Origin: Streptomyces sp. AV19
GTDB lineage: Bacteria > Actinomycetota > Actinomycetes > Streptomycetales > Streptomycetaceae
Assembly: GCF_015999245.1 (NCBI RefSeq)
Contig: NZ_JAEAMR010000007.1
Coordinates: forward strand, 881,281 to 941,610
Direction: 5' to 3'
Length of the DNA stretch: 60,330 bases
The notes under the pieces are model-generated. The model had not been told where the DNA came from and ran no database searches. It worked only from the letters and a program-made list of their open reading frames with translations. The translations under genes and the position numbers were made by a program. Positions 40,769 to 49,520 of this stretch are shown piece after piece (position 1 is the first letter of the stretch; the number at the start of each line of letters is the position of its first letter).

Positions 40769-42205
40769 TTGCGCAAGCCTTACAAGAGAGTGCTCTTGCC
40801 TGCCCTGACCGCCATGTCCCTGGCGGTCACCGGGTGTTCGGCGTCCGGCTCGTCCCCCGCGAAGGCCGAGGAGCCGGCCTCCTCGCCGTCCTCCGCCGCC
40901 TCCGAGGCGCCCCAGGAGATGGCCGTCGCCGCCGCGCCGATGGGCGTCGCCGCGGCCCCCGCGGACGGGAGCGCCGCGCCGAGCGCGGTGGCCCGTCCGT
41001 CCTCCGCCGCTCCGCGTCGGCAGCAGCCGCACAAGTCGGCGCTGCGGGTCGCCTCGTACGACCGGAAGAGCGGAACTGCCGTGCTCACGGCGGCGCGTAC
41101 GAAGAAGCCCGGTGCCGCGTCCTCGTCCCCGGGGGCCGCGCCTGCCAAGTCCGTTGCCGTGGGCGACGTCTTCGCCAGTGCGCCCGCGCCCGGCGCCCCG
41201 AACGGCGTCCTCGCCAAGGTCACCAAGGTCGAGGGCACGACCGCCAAGGGCACCAGGGTCCGTACCGAGCCGGCCACGCTCCCCGCGCTGCTCGGCGACG
41301 CGAGGGCGGGCGGCAAGGTCGCCGTCGACCCGTCGGCGGTCAAGGTCCGGCCGCTGGTTCCCGGGGTGAAGGTGTCCTGGGCGAAGCGGGGCAACCTGAA
41401 CTTCGGGCCGAAGGGCGCGAAGCTGCCGCTGGGCAGCCTGCGGGTGGACGTCGGCACGTCGATCGCCACGGCGAAGGGCGCCCCGGCGTCCGCGAAGGCG
41501 TCCGTGAACGGCTTCGTGCAGCTCGCGCCGGAGGTCGACTTCGCGTACGACGGGCGCGGCACGGACGGGCGGGCGCCCGGCACGGCGTCGCTGGCGCTGG
41601 CCGGCGACTGGAAGGCGGCCTGGGAACTGAAGGGGCGGGCCGCCGCGTCGACGGAGAACGGCAAGCCGCTGCGGCTGCCGTTCGCGAAGCTGCACGCGAC
41701 GCCGGTCATCCAGGTCGGCCCTGTGCCGGTCGTCGTCAATGCCGACTTGACGTGTTATCTGCAGGTGGACGGCGACGGGAAGATCACCGTCGATGTGAAG
41801 CAGGACGTCAAGGGCGACTTCAAGGTCGGCGGCTCCTACAGCCGGGCGAAGGGCTGGGCGCCGGTGAGCCGGGCGGCCCTGAAGGGTTCGCCGGTGAAGG
41901 CGTCCGCGTCGGCGGGCGGCAAGGTGAAGGCCGCGCTGGGGGCGGAGGCGGCTGTCGGTCTGTACGGGACCGTGGGTGTTGTCGGGGATCTGTCGCCGTA
42001 TCTGCGGGCGGAGGGGGTCGTTCGCGGGGATGTTTCCAGTGACGGGAAGAAGTCGGTGAAGGGGAAGTGGGCGGCGTTCGGGGGTGTTGATTTGAACGGT
42101 GCGTTGCAGCTTCAGCTGAAGATTTTCGGTACGCCGGTGTTCGAGCGGCGGGTTGCGTTGCCGGGGTTGCATCGGGAGTGGAAGCTCGCGGGGTCGCGGG
42201 CGTAG
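40769..42205 (+). CDS. Large lipoprotein of unknown function
   Basis: 478 aa from TTG 40769 (GAGGAT upstream). The signal peptide ends in a lipobox (SLAVTGC, Cys about residue 23). An Ala/Pro/Ser-rich spacer with repeated AAP units follows, then a long beta-rich region full of Lys/Gly strands (LPLGSLRVDVGTSIATAKG; VPVVVNADLTCYLQVDG; GLYGTVGVVGDLSPYLRAEG) ending in LHREWKLAG. It is presumably surface-anchored. No family recognised. The last 220 bp use many T-ending codons, unlike the rest. Confidence 0.75.
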   Translation: MRKPYKRVLLPALTAMSLAVTGCSASGSSPAKAEEPASSPSSAASEAPQEMAVAAAPMGVAAAPADGSAAPSAVARPSSAAPRRQQPHKSALRVASYDRKSGTAVLTAARTKKPGAASSSPGAAPAKSVAVGDVFASAPAPGAPNGVLAKVTKVEGTTAKGTRVRTEPATLPALLGDARAGGKVAVDPSAVKVRPLVPGVKVSWAKRGNLNFGPKGAKLPLGSLRVDVGTSIATAKGAPASAKASVNGFVQLAPEVDFAYDGRGTDGRAPGTASLALAGDWKAAWELKGRAAASTENGKPLRLPFAKLHATPVIQVGPVPVVVNADLTCYLQVDGDGKITVDVKQDVKGDFKVGGSYSRAKGWAPVSRAALKGSPVKASASAGGKVKAALGAEAAVGLYGTVGVVGDLSPYLRAEGVVRGDVSSDGKKSVKGKWAAFGGVDLNGALQLQLKIFGTPVFERRVALPGLHREWKLAGSRA

Positions 42206-42591
42206 GGGGTTTGCCCCCGGCCCGCCCTTTCACCGTTTCTTCCGGGGCTCTGCCCCTCGGCCCGGCACCGTGCTTCGCGCGGTGGGGGCGGGGGCTGCGC
42301 CCCCTGCACCCCGGGCCCGTGCTCCGCGCGGGCGAGCGGGGCTCCGCCCCTGCACCCCGCCGGGGGCTCCGCCCCCTGGACCCCGCTTCGGGGCTCCGCC
42401 CCGGGCCCCGCAACGCGGCTGCGCCGCGTTCGTCCTCAAACGCCGGACGGGCTGAATTCGCGGCTCCGCCGCTCGTCCTCAAGCTCCCCGGAGGGGGCAA
42501 CCCCCAGACAGGCTGGATTTCGCGCCCAGGCGCACGAACCAGCCCGTCCGGCGTTTCCGCTCAGCGCGCTCAGCGCACTGTGCGGAAACGC
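42206..42591. repeat. 386-bp composite palindromic region, third element
   Basis: No gene. It contains CCCTTTCACCGTTTC, several GGGGCTCCGCCCC-type hairpins, CGTCCTCAAACGCCGGACGG with a facing CCGTCCGGCGTTT, and GTCCTCAAGCTCC. It fills the gap between the convergent lipoprotein and GH89 genes and looks like two or more element copies inserted into each other. Confidence 0.85.
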
Positions 42592-44781
42592 CTACAGCCG
42601 CGCGGCCACCCGCCGCGCCACCTCCAGTACATCCCCCACCGGTTTCGCCGGGAACGTCGGACGCCGTCGCGTCCAGCCGTCCTCCAGCGCGAACCAGTCG
42701 ATCGGCTTCGGCTTCCGGCCCGCGTCCAGTGCCGCCTCCAGTTCCGCGAAGTACGTTCTCCAGCGCAGCCGGTACAGGCCGCCGACCAGGCCCGCCCACT
42801 CCCGGTTCGCGTAGTCGTGCAGCTTGCCGCCGTCCGCCGACGGGCGTGGGCCCCAGACCGTCAGGAGCGAGACCGCGTCGTGCTCCAGGCGGTCGCGTTC
42901 CGTCGCCGACGAGCCCCAGCTCCGGGCCTCCGCCACCCACCGGCCGAGGAGGTGGCGTTCGTCCGTGGCGACGAGTTCCTCCAGGAGGGTCATCAAGTCG
43001 AGCCAGGTGTGGGTGAGTTCGCGGAATCGAGGCAAGTTCTCCGCCTCGTACGCCTTCTTGATGCGCGGCAGCATGGCCCGGCTCCGGTTCGCCAGGCACT
43101 GCCGCGCCACGTCCAGCAGGTCGTACCGGTACGCCGGGCTGTGCCGCAGCGACGGCGCGACCGCCAGCAGCGCGGGCAGCGCCTTCTCGAACTCGGCCGC
43201 GTCGTAGCGGAGTTTGCGCGGCGACCACGCGCCGCCCCGGTTGACCGCGAGGTCGGGGCGCGCCCCGAACAGACCGTCCGCCGCCTCGCTCCACCCGTCG
43301 GCCCGCGTCGTCCCGTACGCCGTCCGCCGCAGCACGTCCCACGCCCGCGCCGCCGACCGGTCGGTGCCCCCGTACCGCTGGACGGGCCAGCGCGCGAACC
43401 AGTTCTCCAGGTCGACGGGGCCGTCCGTCCAGGCGAGGTCGGAGAACAGGGCCAGTCCCGCCGGGTTGTTGTCCGCGGACTCCGGCATCAGCGCGATGCC
43501 GCTGAGCGCGCTGCCCTGCTTGGTCCGCCAGCGGTGGTAGAGGGAGGCCCAGTCGCGGGTGTTGGCGCCGAGCGCCGTGTGCCCGCCGAAGTTCCAGATC
43601 GTGCCGAAGGCGTACGGCGTGCCGCCCCAGTCCTTCTCGCGGTCCGTGACGTGCGGGTAGTGGTCGGGGATGCCGTCCAGGACGAGCATCCGGGAGCGGT
43701 CGGCGGCGTCGAGGATCTCCCGCCGGGGGTTGTTCTGCCAGCCGAGGACGGCCCAGATCGCGCCGGGCCGCGCCGTGCGCAGCGCCTTCTCCACGGCGCG
43801 CGCGGCGTCGCCGACGGGGACGGGGCCGGGGGTGCCGCCCTCGTGCAGCAGGTCCATCTTGTACATGCCCGTCGCGCCGTGGAGCTCCTTCTGGACGCGG
43901 TAGAAGGTGCGGGCGACGCGGGCGAAGTGCGGCGTGCGCGGGTCGAGCCAGTCGGGTCTGCGGAAGCCGGCCCAGTCGCCCTGGGGGACGGTGCGGGCGC
44001 CGGGGTGGCGGTCGGCGAAGCCGGGCGGCACGGTGCCGTAGTAGCCGGGGAGCACCGGGGTCATGCCCAGCTCGCGCAGCCGGCGCACGATCCGCCGCCC
44101 GAGGGCGGCGCGGCGGTCGAGGAGGTTCCGCGAGACCGGGCCGCCGAAGGCGCTCATGTTCTGCATCAGCCACCAGGGCTGATGGGCCGGGCCCGGAACC
44201 CAGGCGCGCACTTCCGCGTCCGAGTAACCGTGTTCGATGAACGTTCGGTGGTAGACCGCGTCGGCGCCCGCGTAGACGAGCACTTCGTTGAAGCCGTGCA
44301 GGGCCAGGACGTCGATTTCGCGTTCCCAGTAGTCCCAGTCGCGGTAGGGGCCGGTGTAGCCGTCGTTGGTGTCGTTGAGCGCGAAGCGGTGGCGGACGTT
44401 GGCCGTCGCGGCGAGGGCGCGGCCGGCGGCCGGGAGGACGGCCGGCAGTCCGGTCTGCCCGCCGGCCCAGGAGAAGTGCGCGTGGCATCTCTCCCGCAGG
44501 TAGCGGTGGAAGCCGGTGAGCTGGACGGCCGGGGTGGTGCCCTCGACGAGGATCCGGCCCGCCGGGCCCGACACCCGGAAGGCGTCGGCGCCGCCCCGGC
44601 GGGGCACGGTCCGGAAGGTGACCTGGTGGTGGTGGCGGGGCAGCAGCCGGGCCAGTGCCGCGGCGGCGGCACCGCCCGTCGGCGTCCCGGCCGCCGCGGG
44701 GGCGGCCCCCACGGCCTCCACGGCCCCGAGGGCCGCGGAGCCGGCGAGGGCGCCGAGGATCGTGCGGCGGGCGATGTGCAT
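42592..44781 (-). CDS. Secreted alpha-N-acetylglucosaminidase (GH89, NAGLU-like)
   Basis: 729 aa. GGAGGT precedes the ATG at 44779-44781. The N-terminus MHIARRTILGALAGSAALGAV is a twin-arginine-type signal. Three NAGLU domains are recognisable: an alpha/beta domain (RCHAHFSWAGGQTGLP), the central barrel (RDWDYWEREIDVLALHGFNEVLVYAG, WWLMQNMSAFGGP, VPPGFADRHPG, WAVLGWQNNPRREIL) and the helical C-terminus. It should hydrolyse terminal alpha-GlcNAc from glycans, outside the cell. Confidence 0.92.
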   Translation of the reverse strand: MHIARRTILGALAGSAALGAVEAVGAAPAAAGTPTGGAAAAALARLLPRHHHQVTFRTVPRRGGADAFRVSGPAGRILVEGTTPAVQLTGFHRYLRERCHAHFSWAGGQTGLPAVLPAAGRALAATANVRHRFALNDTNDGYTGPYRDWDYWEREIDVLALHGFNEVLVYAGADAVYHRTFIEHGYSDAEVRAWVPGPAHQPWWLMQNMSAFGGPVSRNLLDRRAALGRRIVRRLRELGMTPVLPGYYGTVPPGFADRHPGARTVPQGDWAGFRRPDWLDPRTPHFARVARTFYRVQKELHGATGMYKMDLLHEGGTPGPVPVGDAARAVEKALRTARPGAIWAVLGWQNNPRREILDAADRSRMLVLDGIPDHYPHVTDREKDWGGTPYAFGTIWNFGGHTALGANTRDWASLYHRWRTKQGSALSGIALMPESADNNPAGLALFSDLAWTDGPVDLENWFARWPVQRYGGTDRSAARAWDVLRRTAYGTTRADGWSEAADGLFGARPDLAVNRGGAWSPRKLRYDAAEFEKALPALLAVAPSLRHSPAYRYDLLDVARQCLANRSRAMLPRIKKAYEAENLPRFRELTHTWLDLMTLLEELVATDERHLLGRWVAEARSWGSSATERDRLEHDAVSLLTVWGPRPSADGGKLHDYANREWAGLVGGLYRLRWRTYFAELEAALDAGRKPKPIDWFALEDGWTRRRPTFPAKPVGDVLEVARRVAARL

Positions 44782-44800
44782 GGGTGACCTCCGAAGCGGC

Positions 44801-44836
44801 GTCGGCTACGGGCACGGAGTCGGCTACGGGCACGGA
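44801..44836 (+). repeat. 18-bp exact tandem duplication
   Basis: Two exact copies of GTCGGCTACGGGCACGGA just upstream of the GH89 ribosome-binding site, likely inside its promoter region. Confidence 0.95.
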
Positions 44837-44989
44837 CCACTGGAGCGCCGAGATCCTATGAGCCGACGACTGACGAACGTCAAGACCGCAGGAGACGAAT
44901 CCGCCCCACCGGTAACATTTGACGCGAATGGCCCTGTACAGGGCCTTCTGCCGTCGCCCGTTCGGACCGCTCCGCCCCCGAGGAACCCC

Positions 44990-45439
44990 GTGCCACGACC
45001 CACCGCCGCCGGCGTCCTCGTGGCCCTCCTCACGACCGTGCTCCTCGGCGGCTGCGCCGAGCCGGGCGGGATCGAGGTGAGCGGCCCGGCGCCGACGCCG
45101 ATGGCGACCGGCGAACTGCCGGTGCGGATCAGCGAGGGCCCGGGCCGGCCGCTGCTGAGCCGGCCGGCGACCTTCGAGATCGGCGGGACGGTCCGGCTGA
45201 GCGGGCTGCGCTGGGCGTCCTGGGGCGGGCCGGTGGCGGAGGCGACCGGCGAGGTGTCGGGCACCTGGTGCGCGCCCGGCTGCCGCCGGGAGCCGGTCCG
45301 GGTCCGCGTCCGGCTCGCCGGGCTCCTGGGCCATGGCGACCGGGCGTACTACAGCCGGGCCTCGGTCACCGCCGACGGGCTTCCCGCCCGGCAGCGGTCC
45401 GAGTTGAGTGATCTGCGGCTCTTCGTGCCGAAGCGTTAG
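44990..45439 (+). CDS. Small lipoprotein preceding the histidine kinase
   Basis: 149 aa from GTG 44990 with GAGGAA upstream. Signal peptide plus lipobox LLGGC (Cys about 23); the mature part is beta-rich, with WASWGGPVAEATGEVSGTWCAPGCRREP containing two cysteines and a C-terminal LRLFVPKR. The kinase starts 33 nt downstream, so the two are probably co-transcribed and the lipoprotein may modulate the kinase, as CseA does for CseC. Confidence 0.75.
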   Translation: MPRPTAAGVLVALLTTVLLGGCAEPGGIEVSGPAPTPMATGELPVRISEGPGRPLLSRPATFEIGGTVRLSGLRWASWGGPVAEATGEVSGTWCAPGCRREPVRVRVRLAGLLGHGDRAYYSRASVTADGLPARQRSELSDLRLFVPKR

Positions 45440-45472
45440 CCGTCAGCGACTGTCGTCGAGGAGCCTTGACCC

Positions 45473-46723
45473 ATGGGACTGAGAACGAAGATCGGTGCGG
45501 CGATCACCGTCACCGCCGCGCTGGTCGCCGTCCTCATCGGGTTCGTGGTGCACCACCGCACGGCCGTCAACCAGCTCGCCACCGCCCGCGACACCATCAC
45601 CGCCCGGCTCGCCGCCGCCGTCGAGGACCACGCCGCCGGCTTCGACCGCCCGCACACCCTCGTCAACCCCGACCGCATGCCGGAGCCGCTGCGCCGCGCC
45701 GCCGAGGAGCGGAAGACGGCCACCTATCTGGACCGCGACGGCCCCGAGCCCGTCATGTGGGCGGCCACCCGCCTCGGCGACGACATCATCGTCCTCCGCC
45801 GTCCCTACCACCGCGAGACCCGCAACATCCAGGACCTCGACGACGTCCTGTGGACGGCCGGCGGGCTGGGCACCGCCTTCTCCGGGATCGTCGGCGTCAG
45901 CCTCGCCGCCTTCGCCGGGCGCCGCATCGACGCCTCCGCCCGCACCGCCGAGCGCATCGCCGCCGGCGACCTGACGGCGCGGCTGCGCCCGCGCGGCGGC
46001 AAGGACGAGATCGCCCGGCTCACCGTCGCCGTCAACCGCATGGCCGACGCGCTCGCCGCCCGCCTCCAGGCCGAGCGCGAGGTGACCGCCAACATCGCCC
46101 ACGAACTGCGCACCCCCGTCGCCGGGTTGGTCGCCGCGGCCGCCCTGCTGCCGCCGGGCCGCCCCGCCGAGATGGTCCAGGAGCGGGCGCGGCGGGTGCG
46201 CACCCTGATGGAGGACGTCCTGGAGGTGGCCCGGCTGGACGCGGACGCCGAGCGCGCCGACACCGAGGTGCGGGCGCTGGGCGACCTGACCCGCCGGGCG
46301 GTCGCCGCGGTGACCGCCGCGGCCGGGCCCGGCCGCGCCCCGGCCGAGGTCCGCGTCGTGGGCGACAGCCTCGTCGAGACCGACCCGCGCCGCGTCGAGC
46401 GGATACTGACCAACCTGGTGACCAACGCGTTCCGGCACGGCGCCGGGCCGGTCGTCGCCGAGGTGGACGACGGCGTGGTCCGCGTCCGCGACGGCGGCCC
46501 CGGCTTCCCGCGCCAGCTCCTGGTCCACGGCCCGCAGCGCTTCCGCACGGACTCCGGTTCCGGGCTGGGGCTCGGCCTGACCATCGCGGCGGGCCAGGCC
46601 CGGGTGCTGGGCGCCCGGCTGACCTTCGAGAACCCGGCGGACGGCGGCGCGCAGGCGGTCCTGGACCTGCGGGGGGCCGTCCGTGGGCCGGTACCCGGCC
46701 AGGCCGTGTCCGACGGCTCCTGA
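45473..46723 (+). CDS. Orphan sensor histidine kinase
   Basis: 416 aa. Two membrane helices (residues 7-26 and about 128-148) bracket an extracytoplasmic domain of about 100 residues. HAMP spans about 150-200, then the H box NIAHELRTP (phospho-acceptor His210), N box NLVTNAFRHG, G1 VRDGGPGFP and G2 GSGLGLGLTI. All catalytic motifs are intact. No response regulator lies beside it in this window, which is unusual for this class. Confidence 0.9.
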   Translation: MGLRTKIGAAITVTAALVAVLIGFVVHHRTAVNQLATARDTITARLAAAVEDHAAGFDRPHTLVNPDRMPEPLRRAAEERKTATYLDRDGPEPVMWAATRLGDDIIVLRRPYHRETRNIQDLDDVLWTAGGLGTAFSGIVGVSLAAFAGRRIDASARTAERIAAGDLTARLRPRGGKDEIARLTVAVNRMADALAARLQAEREVTANIAHELRTPVAGLVAAAALLPPGRPAEMVQERARRVRTLMEDVLEVARLDADAERADTEVRALGDLTRRAVAAVTAAAGPGRAPAEVRVVGDSLVETDPRRVERILTNLVTNAFRHGAGPVVAEVDDGVVRVRDGGPGFPRQLLVHGPQRFRTDSGSGLGLGLTIAAGQARVLGARLTFENPADGGAQAVLDLRGAVRGPVPGQAVSDGS

Positions 46724-46837
46724 GGCCGCCGCCTCGTAGGCGCAGGTGCTCCCTGTAGGGCGGTCGGCAGCTCGTGAGCCGCGCCACGTGGCAGATGCGG
46801 CCTGCCCGGCGGCGGTCCAGGAGCCGTCGGACAGGCT

Positions 46838-47320
46838 TCAGTCCGTGAGCGGCTTGGCGTAGCAGCGGCAGCCGTCCTCGAACCGGTACAGCCCGAACTT
46901 GGGCGTCGGCGCGTAGCCGGACGAGGTGTAGAGCCCGATCGCCTCCGGCTGCGCGGTCCCGGTCTCCAGCACCATCCGTGTCCGCCCCGCCGTGCGCGCG
47001 TCGTCCTCCAGCGCGGCCAGGATCCGCCGGGCCAGCCCCAGGCCGCGCGCCCGCGGGACCACGTACATCCGCTTGATCTCGGCGTCGCCGTCGGCGTACC
47101 CGTCGTCCACGTGCTCCCACGCCCGCCAGCCGCCGGTGGCCACGGGCGTGCCGTCGTCCTCGTAGGCGATGAGATAAAGACCACGCGGCGGGGCGAAATG
47201 GGCCGGCTCCAGCGGGGTGAGGTCGCCGTCGTCGCAGTAGCGGCGACGGTACTCCTCCTGCACCTCGGCGTTGAGTTTCACGGCGTCCGGGTGGTCGAAG
47301 GCGACGGGCAGTATCCGCAT
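46838..47320 (-). CDS. GNAT family N-acetyltransferase
   Basis: 160 aa from the ATG at 47318-47320. The acetyl-CoA site is VVPRARGLGLARRILAALEDDA, preceded by EIKRMYV and followed by ETGTAQPEAIGLYTSSGY, a typical single-domain GNAT. It diverges from the exonuclease III gene (67 bp apart). Substrate unknown. Confidence 0.88.
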   Translation of the reverse strand: MRILPVAFDHPDAVKLNAEVQEEYRRRYCDDGDLTPLEPAHFAPPRGLYLIAYEDDGTPVATGGWRAWEHVDDGYADGDAEIKRMYVVPRARGLGLARRILAALEDDARTAGRTRMVLETGTAQPEAIGLYTSSGYAPTPKFGLYRFEDGCRCYAKPLTD

Positions 47321-47387
47321 CCCGGGATGGTAGGGGCGGCCGGGCCCGGGGCGACAGGGCCGTCCCGGAAGTCGGTATCGTGCCGGA

Positions 47388-48176
47388 ATGCTCACTGTGA
47401 CGTCCGTGAACGTGAACGGCCTGCGCGCCGCGGCCAAGAAAGGCTTCGTGGAGTGGCTGGCGGCCACCGGGGCCGACGTGGTCTGCCTCCAGGAGGTCCG
47501 CGCCGAGCCCCACCAGCTCCCCGACGAGGTCCGCGAGCCCGAGGGCTGGCACGTCGTGCACGCCCCGGCGGCCGCCAAGGGCCGCGCGGGCGTCTCCGTC
47601 TACTCCCGCCGCGAGCCGGACGCGGTCCGGATCGGCTTCGGCTCGGCCGAGTTCGACGGCAGCGGCCGCTACGTCGAGATCGACCTGCCCGGCGTCACGG
47701 TCGCCAGCCTCTACCTCCCCTCCGGCGAGGTCGGCACGGAGCGCCAGGACGAGAAGGAACGGTTCATGGCCGAGTTCCTCCCGTACCTGGTCGGCCTCAA
47801 GGCGCGGGCCGCGGCCGAGGGCCGCGAGGTCGCCGTCTGCGGCGACTGGAACATCGCCCACCAGGAGGCCGACCTCAAGAACTGGAAGGCCAACCGCAAG
47901 AGCGCGGGCTTCCTCCCCGAGGAGCGGGCCTGGCTCACCGAGGTCTTCGAGGAATACGTGGACGTCGTCCGCGCCCTCCACCCGGACGTGGCCGGCCCGT
48001 ACTCGTGGTGGTCCTACCGGGGCCGGGCCTTCGACAACGACTCGGGCTGGCGCATCGACTACGTCGTCTGCTCGCCGGGGCTGGCGGAGCGGGCGCGGAA
48101 GGCGGTCGTCGAGCGGGCGGCGTCGCACGCGGAGCGGTGGAGCGACCACGCGCCGGTGACGGTGGTCTTCGCATAG
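47388..48176 (+). CDS. xthA: Exodeoxyribonuclease III (AP endonuclease)
   Basis: 262 aa. Exo III/APE1 landmarks: TVTSVNVNGLRAA, VVCLQEVRAEPHQL (metal Glu), GRAGVSVYSRR, SLYLPSGEVG, VAVCGDWNIAHQEADLKNWK, IDYVVCSPGL and WSDHAPVTV (catalytic Asp-His). It incises abasic sites and trims 3' blocked ends in base-excision repair. Confidence 0.93.
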   Translation: MLTVTSVNVNGLRAAAKKGFVEWLAATGADVVCLQEVRAEPHQLPDEVREPEGWHVVHAPAAAKGRAGVSVYSRREPDAVRIGFGSAEFDGSGRYVEIDLPGVTVASLYLPSGEVGTERQDEKERFMAEFLPYLVGLKARAAAEGREVAVCGDWNIAHQEADLKNWKANRKSAGFLPEERAWLTEVFEEYVDVVRALHPDVAGPYSWWSYRGRAFDNDSGWRIDYVVCSPGLAERARKAVVERAASHAERWSDHAPVTVVFA

Positions 48177-48246
48177 CGCGGTCCAGGGCCGCGCTTGGCC
48201 GGAAACGGCCCTCGCCCGGTGCGCGGGGGCCGTGCAACGCTCAAGG

Positions 48247-48618
48247 ATGACCGTCGAGTTGAACCACACCATCGTCCACTCCCGTGACAAGCACGCCGCC
48301 GCCGCGTTCGTCGCGGGCGTCCTCGGGCTCGAAGTCGGGCCGGAGGCCGGGCCGTTCGTGACGCTGTCCCTGGCCAACGGCGTCACGCTGGACTTCCTGT
48401 CCAGCCCGCACCTCGACATCGCCGAGCAGCACTACGCCTTCCTCGTGCCGGAGGCCGAGTTCGACGCGATCGTGCGGCGGATCAAGGACGCGGGCGTGAC
48501 GCACTACTCCGGCCCCCGGCTCGACGAGCCCGACGCGATTTACCACGCCAAGGGCGGCCGGGGCACGTACTTCAAGAGCCCGGACGGGCACGTCCTGGAG
48601 GTGCTGACCGCCGCGTAG
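48247..48618 (+). CDS. VOC (glyoxalase/bleomycin-resistance) family protein
   Basis: 123 aa. The beta-alpha-beta-beta-beta pair is clear: LNHTIVHSRDKHAAAAFVAGVLGLEV, GVTLDFL and the C-terminal GRGTYFKSPDGHVLEVLT, with potential metal ligands His and Glu. Start ATG 48247 is chosen on homology-like sequence; GTG 48232 is in frame upstream. It converges on the MerR gene with a 2-nt gap and may be a small dioxygenase or binding protein. Confidence 0.85.
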   Translation: MTVELNHTIVHSRDKHAAAAFVAGVLGLEVGPEAGPFVTLSLANGVTLDFLSSPHLDIAEQHYAFLVPEAEFDAIVRRIKDAGVTHYSGPRLDEPDAIYHAKGGRGTYFKSPDGHVLEVLTAA

Positions 48619-48620
48619 GG

Positions 48621-49376
48621 TCACTCCTCCCCGAGCCAGGACCGGAGTTCGGTCCGCACCCGGCGGTCCATCGCCATCGTGACCTCCGCCTCCACCACCG
48701 TGCGGGCCATCGGCCGGAGCTTGTCCAGCGTGCGGGTCATACGCTCGATCTCCTCGGGCGACGGCGGGGCGCCCTCCGCCGCTCCGGCCGGCAGGCCGGC
48801 CAGGACGTGCTCGCGGATCAGGGCGGCGAACGTCGCGGCCAGCGCGTCCGCGTGGACGCGGATCTCCCGCCCGGCGGCCAGCACGGCCGGGAGGGGCACG
48901 CCCTCGCGGACGAGCCGCCGGGACACGTCCAGCAGCCGCCGGCTGACGTGCACCAACTCCTCGCCGTCCACGGCGAGATAGCCGATGTCCAGCGAGGCGG
49001 CGAGGTTCTCGGGCGTGGCCTCGCCCGCGAAGTGGTCGAGCAGCTCCCCGGGGGAGAGGCGCACCAGCGTCTCGCGGGACCACGGCACGGTGATCGCCCC
49101 GCCCAGGCCGAGGAGTTCGGCCACGCCGCGTCCGCCCTCGAAGGCGGCGATGAGCTCGGCGATGCCGCCGAGGGTGTGCCCCCGCTCCAGGAGCGTCGCG
49201 ACGGTGCGCAGCCGGGCCAGGTGGTGGTCGCCGTACCAGGCGACGCGGCCCTCGCGGCGGGGCGGGGGTATGAGCTTGCGCTCGCGGTAGTAGCGCAGGG
49301 TCCGGACGGTGATGCCGGCCGCCTCGGCCAGTTCGGCCATCCGGTATTCGCGGGGGGCTTGCTCGTCGGTGCTCAC
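48621..49376 (-). CDS. MerR-family transcriptional regulator
   Basis: 251 aa from GTG 49374-49376. The MerR winged HTH is MAELAEAAGITVRTLRYYRERKLIPPPRREGRVAWYGDHHLARLRTV, followed by a helix and an unusually long (about 170 aa) C-terminal effector domain without a Cys metal site, so the ligand is probably organic. It diverges from the monooxygenase-SDR pair at 49521 and is its likely regulator; the 144-bp gap holds a 10-bp dyad. Confidence 0.88.
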   Translation of the reverse strand: MSTDEQAPREYRMAELAEAAGITVRTLRYYRERKLIPPPRREGRVAWYGDHHLARLRTVATLLERGHTLGGIAELIAAFEGGRGVAELLGLGGAITVPWSRETLVRLSPGELLDHFAGEATPENLAASLDIGYLAVDGEELVHVSRRLLDVSRRLVREGVPLPAVLAAGREIRVHADALAATFAALIREHVLAGLPAGAAEGAPPSPEEIERMTRTLDKLRPMARTVVEAEVTMAMDRRVRTELRSWLGEE

Positions 49377-49468
49377 CCGGGAAGCGTAGGCGCACATTCC
49401 CGGGGAACCCACGGTAACTTCCTTGTGCGCGACCCCTACCGCTGGGTAGGACGCTGCCCTACCCTCGC

Positions 49469-49494
49469 ACCGTGCCAGCGATTACTGGCACGGT
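49469..49494. promoter_or_regulatory. Dyad ACCGTGCCAG-N6-CTGGCACGGT, candidate MerR operator
   Basis: Perfect 10-bp arms with a CGATTA centre, 27 nt before the monooxygenase ATG and 93 nt before the MerR GTG. A second, smaller dyad CCTACC-GCTG-GGTAGG lies about 30 bp to its left. Confidence 0.6.
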
Positions 49495-49520
49495 TGCGGG
49501 GCGATCCGGGAGGCGATGGC

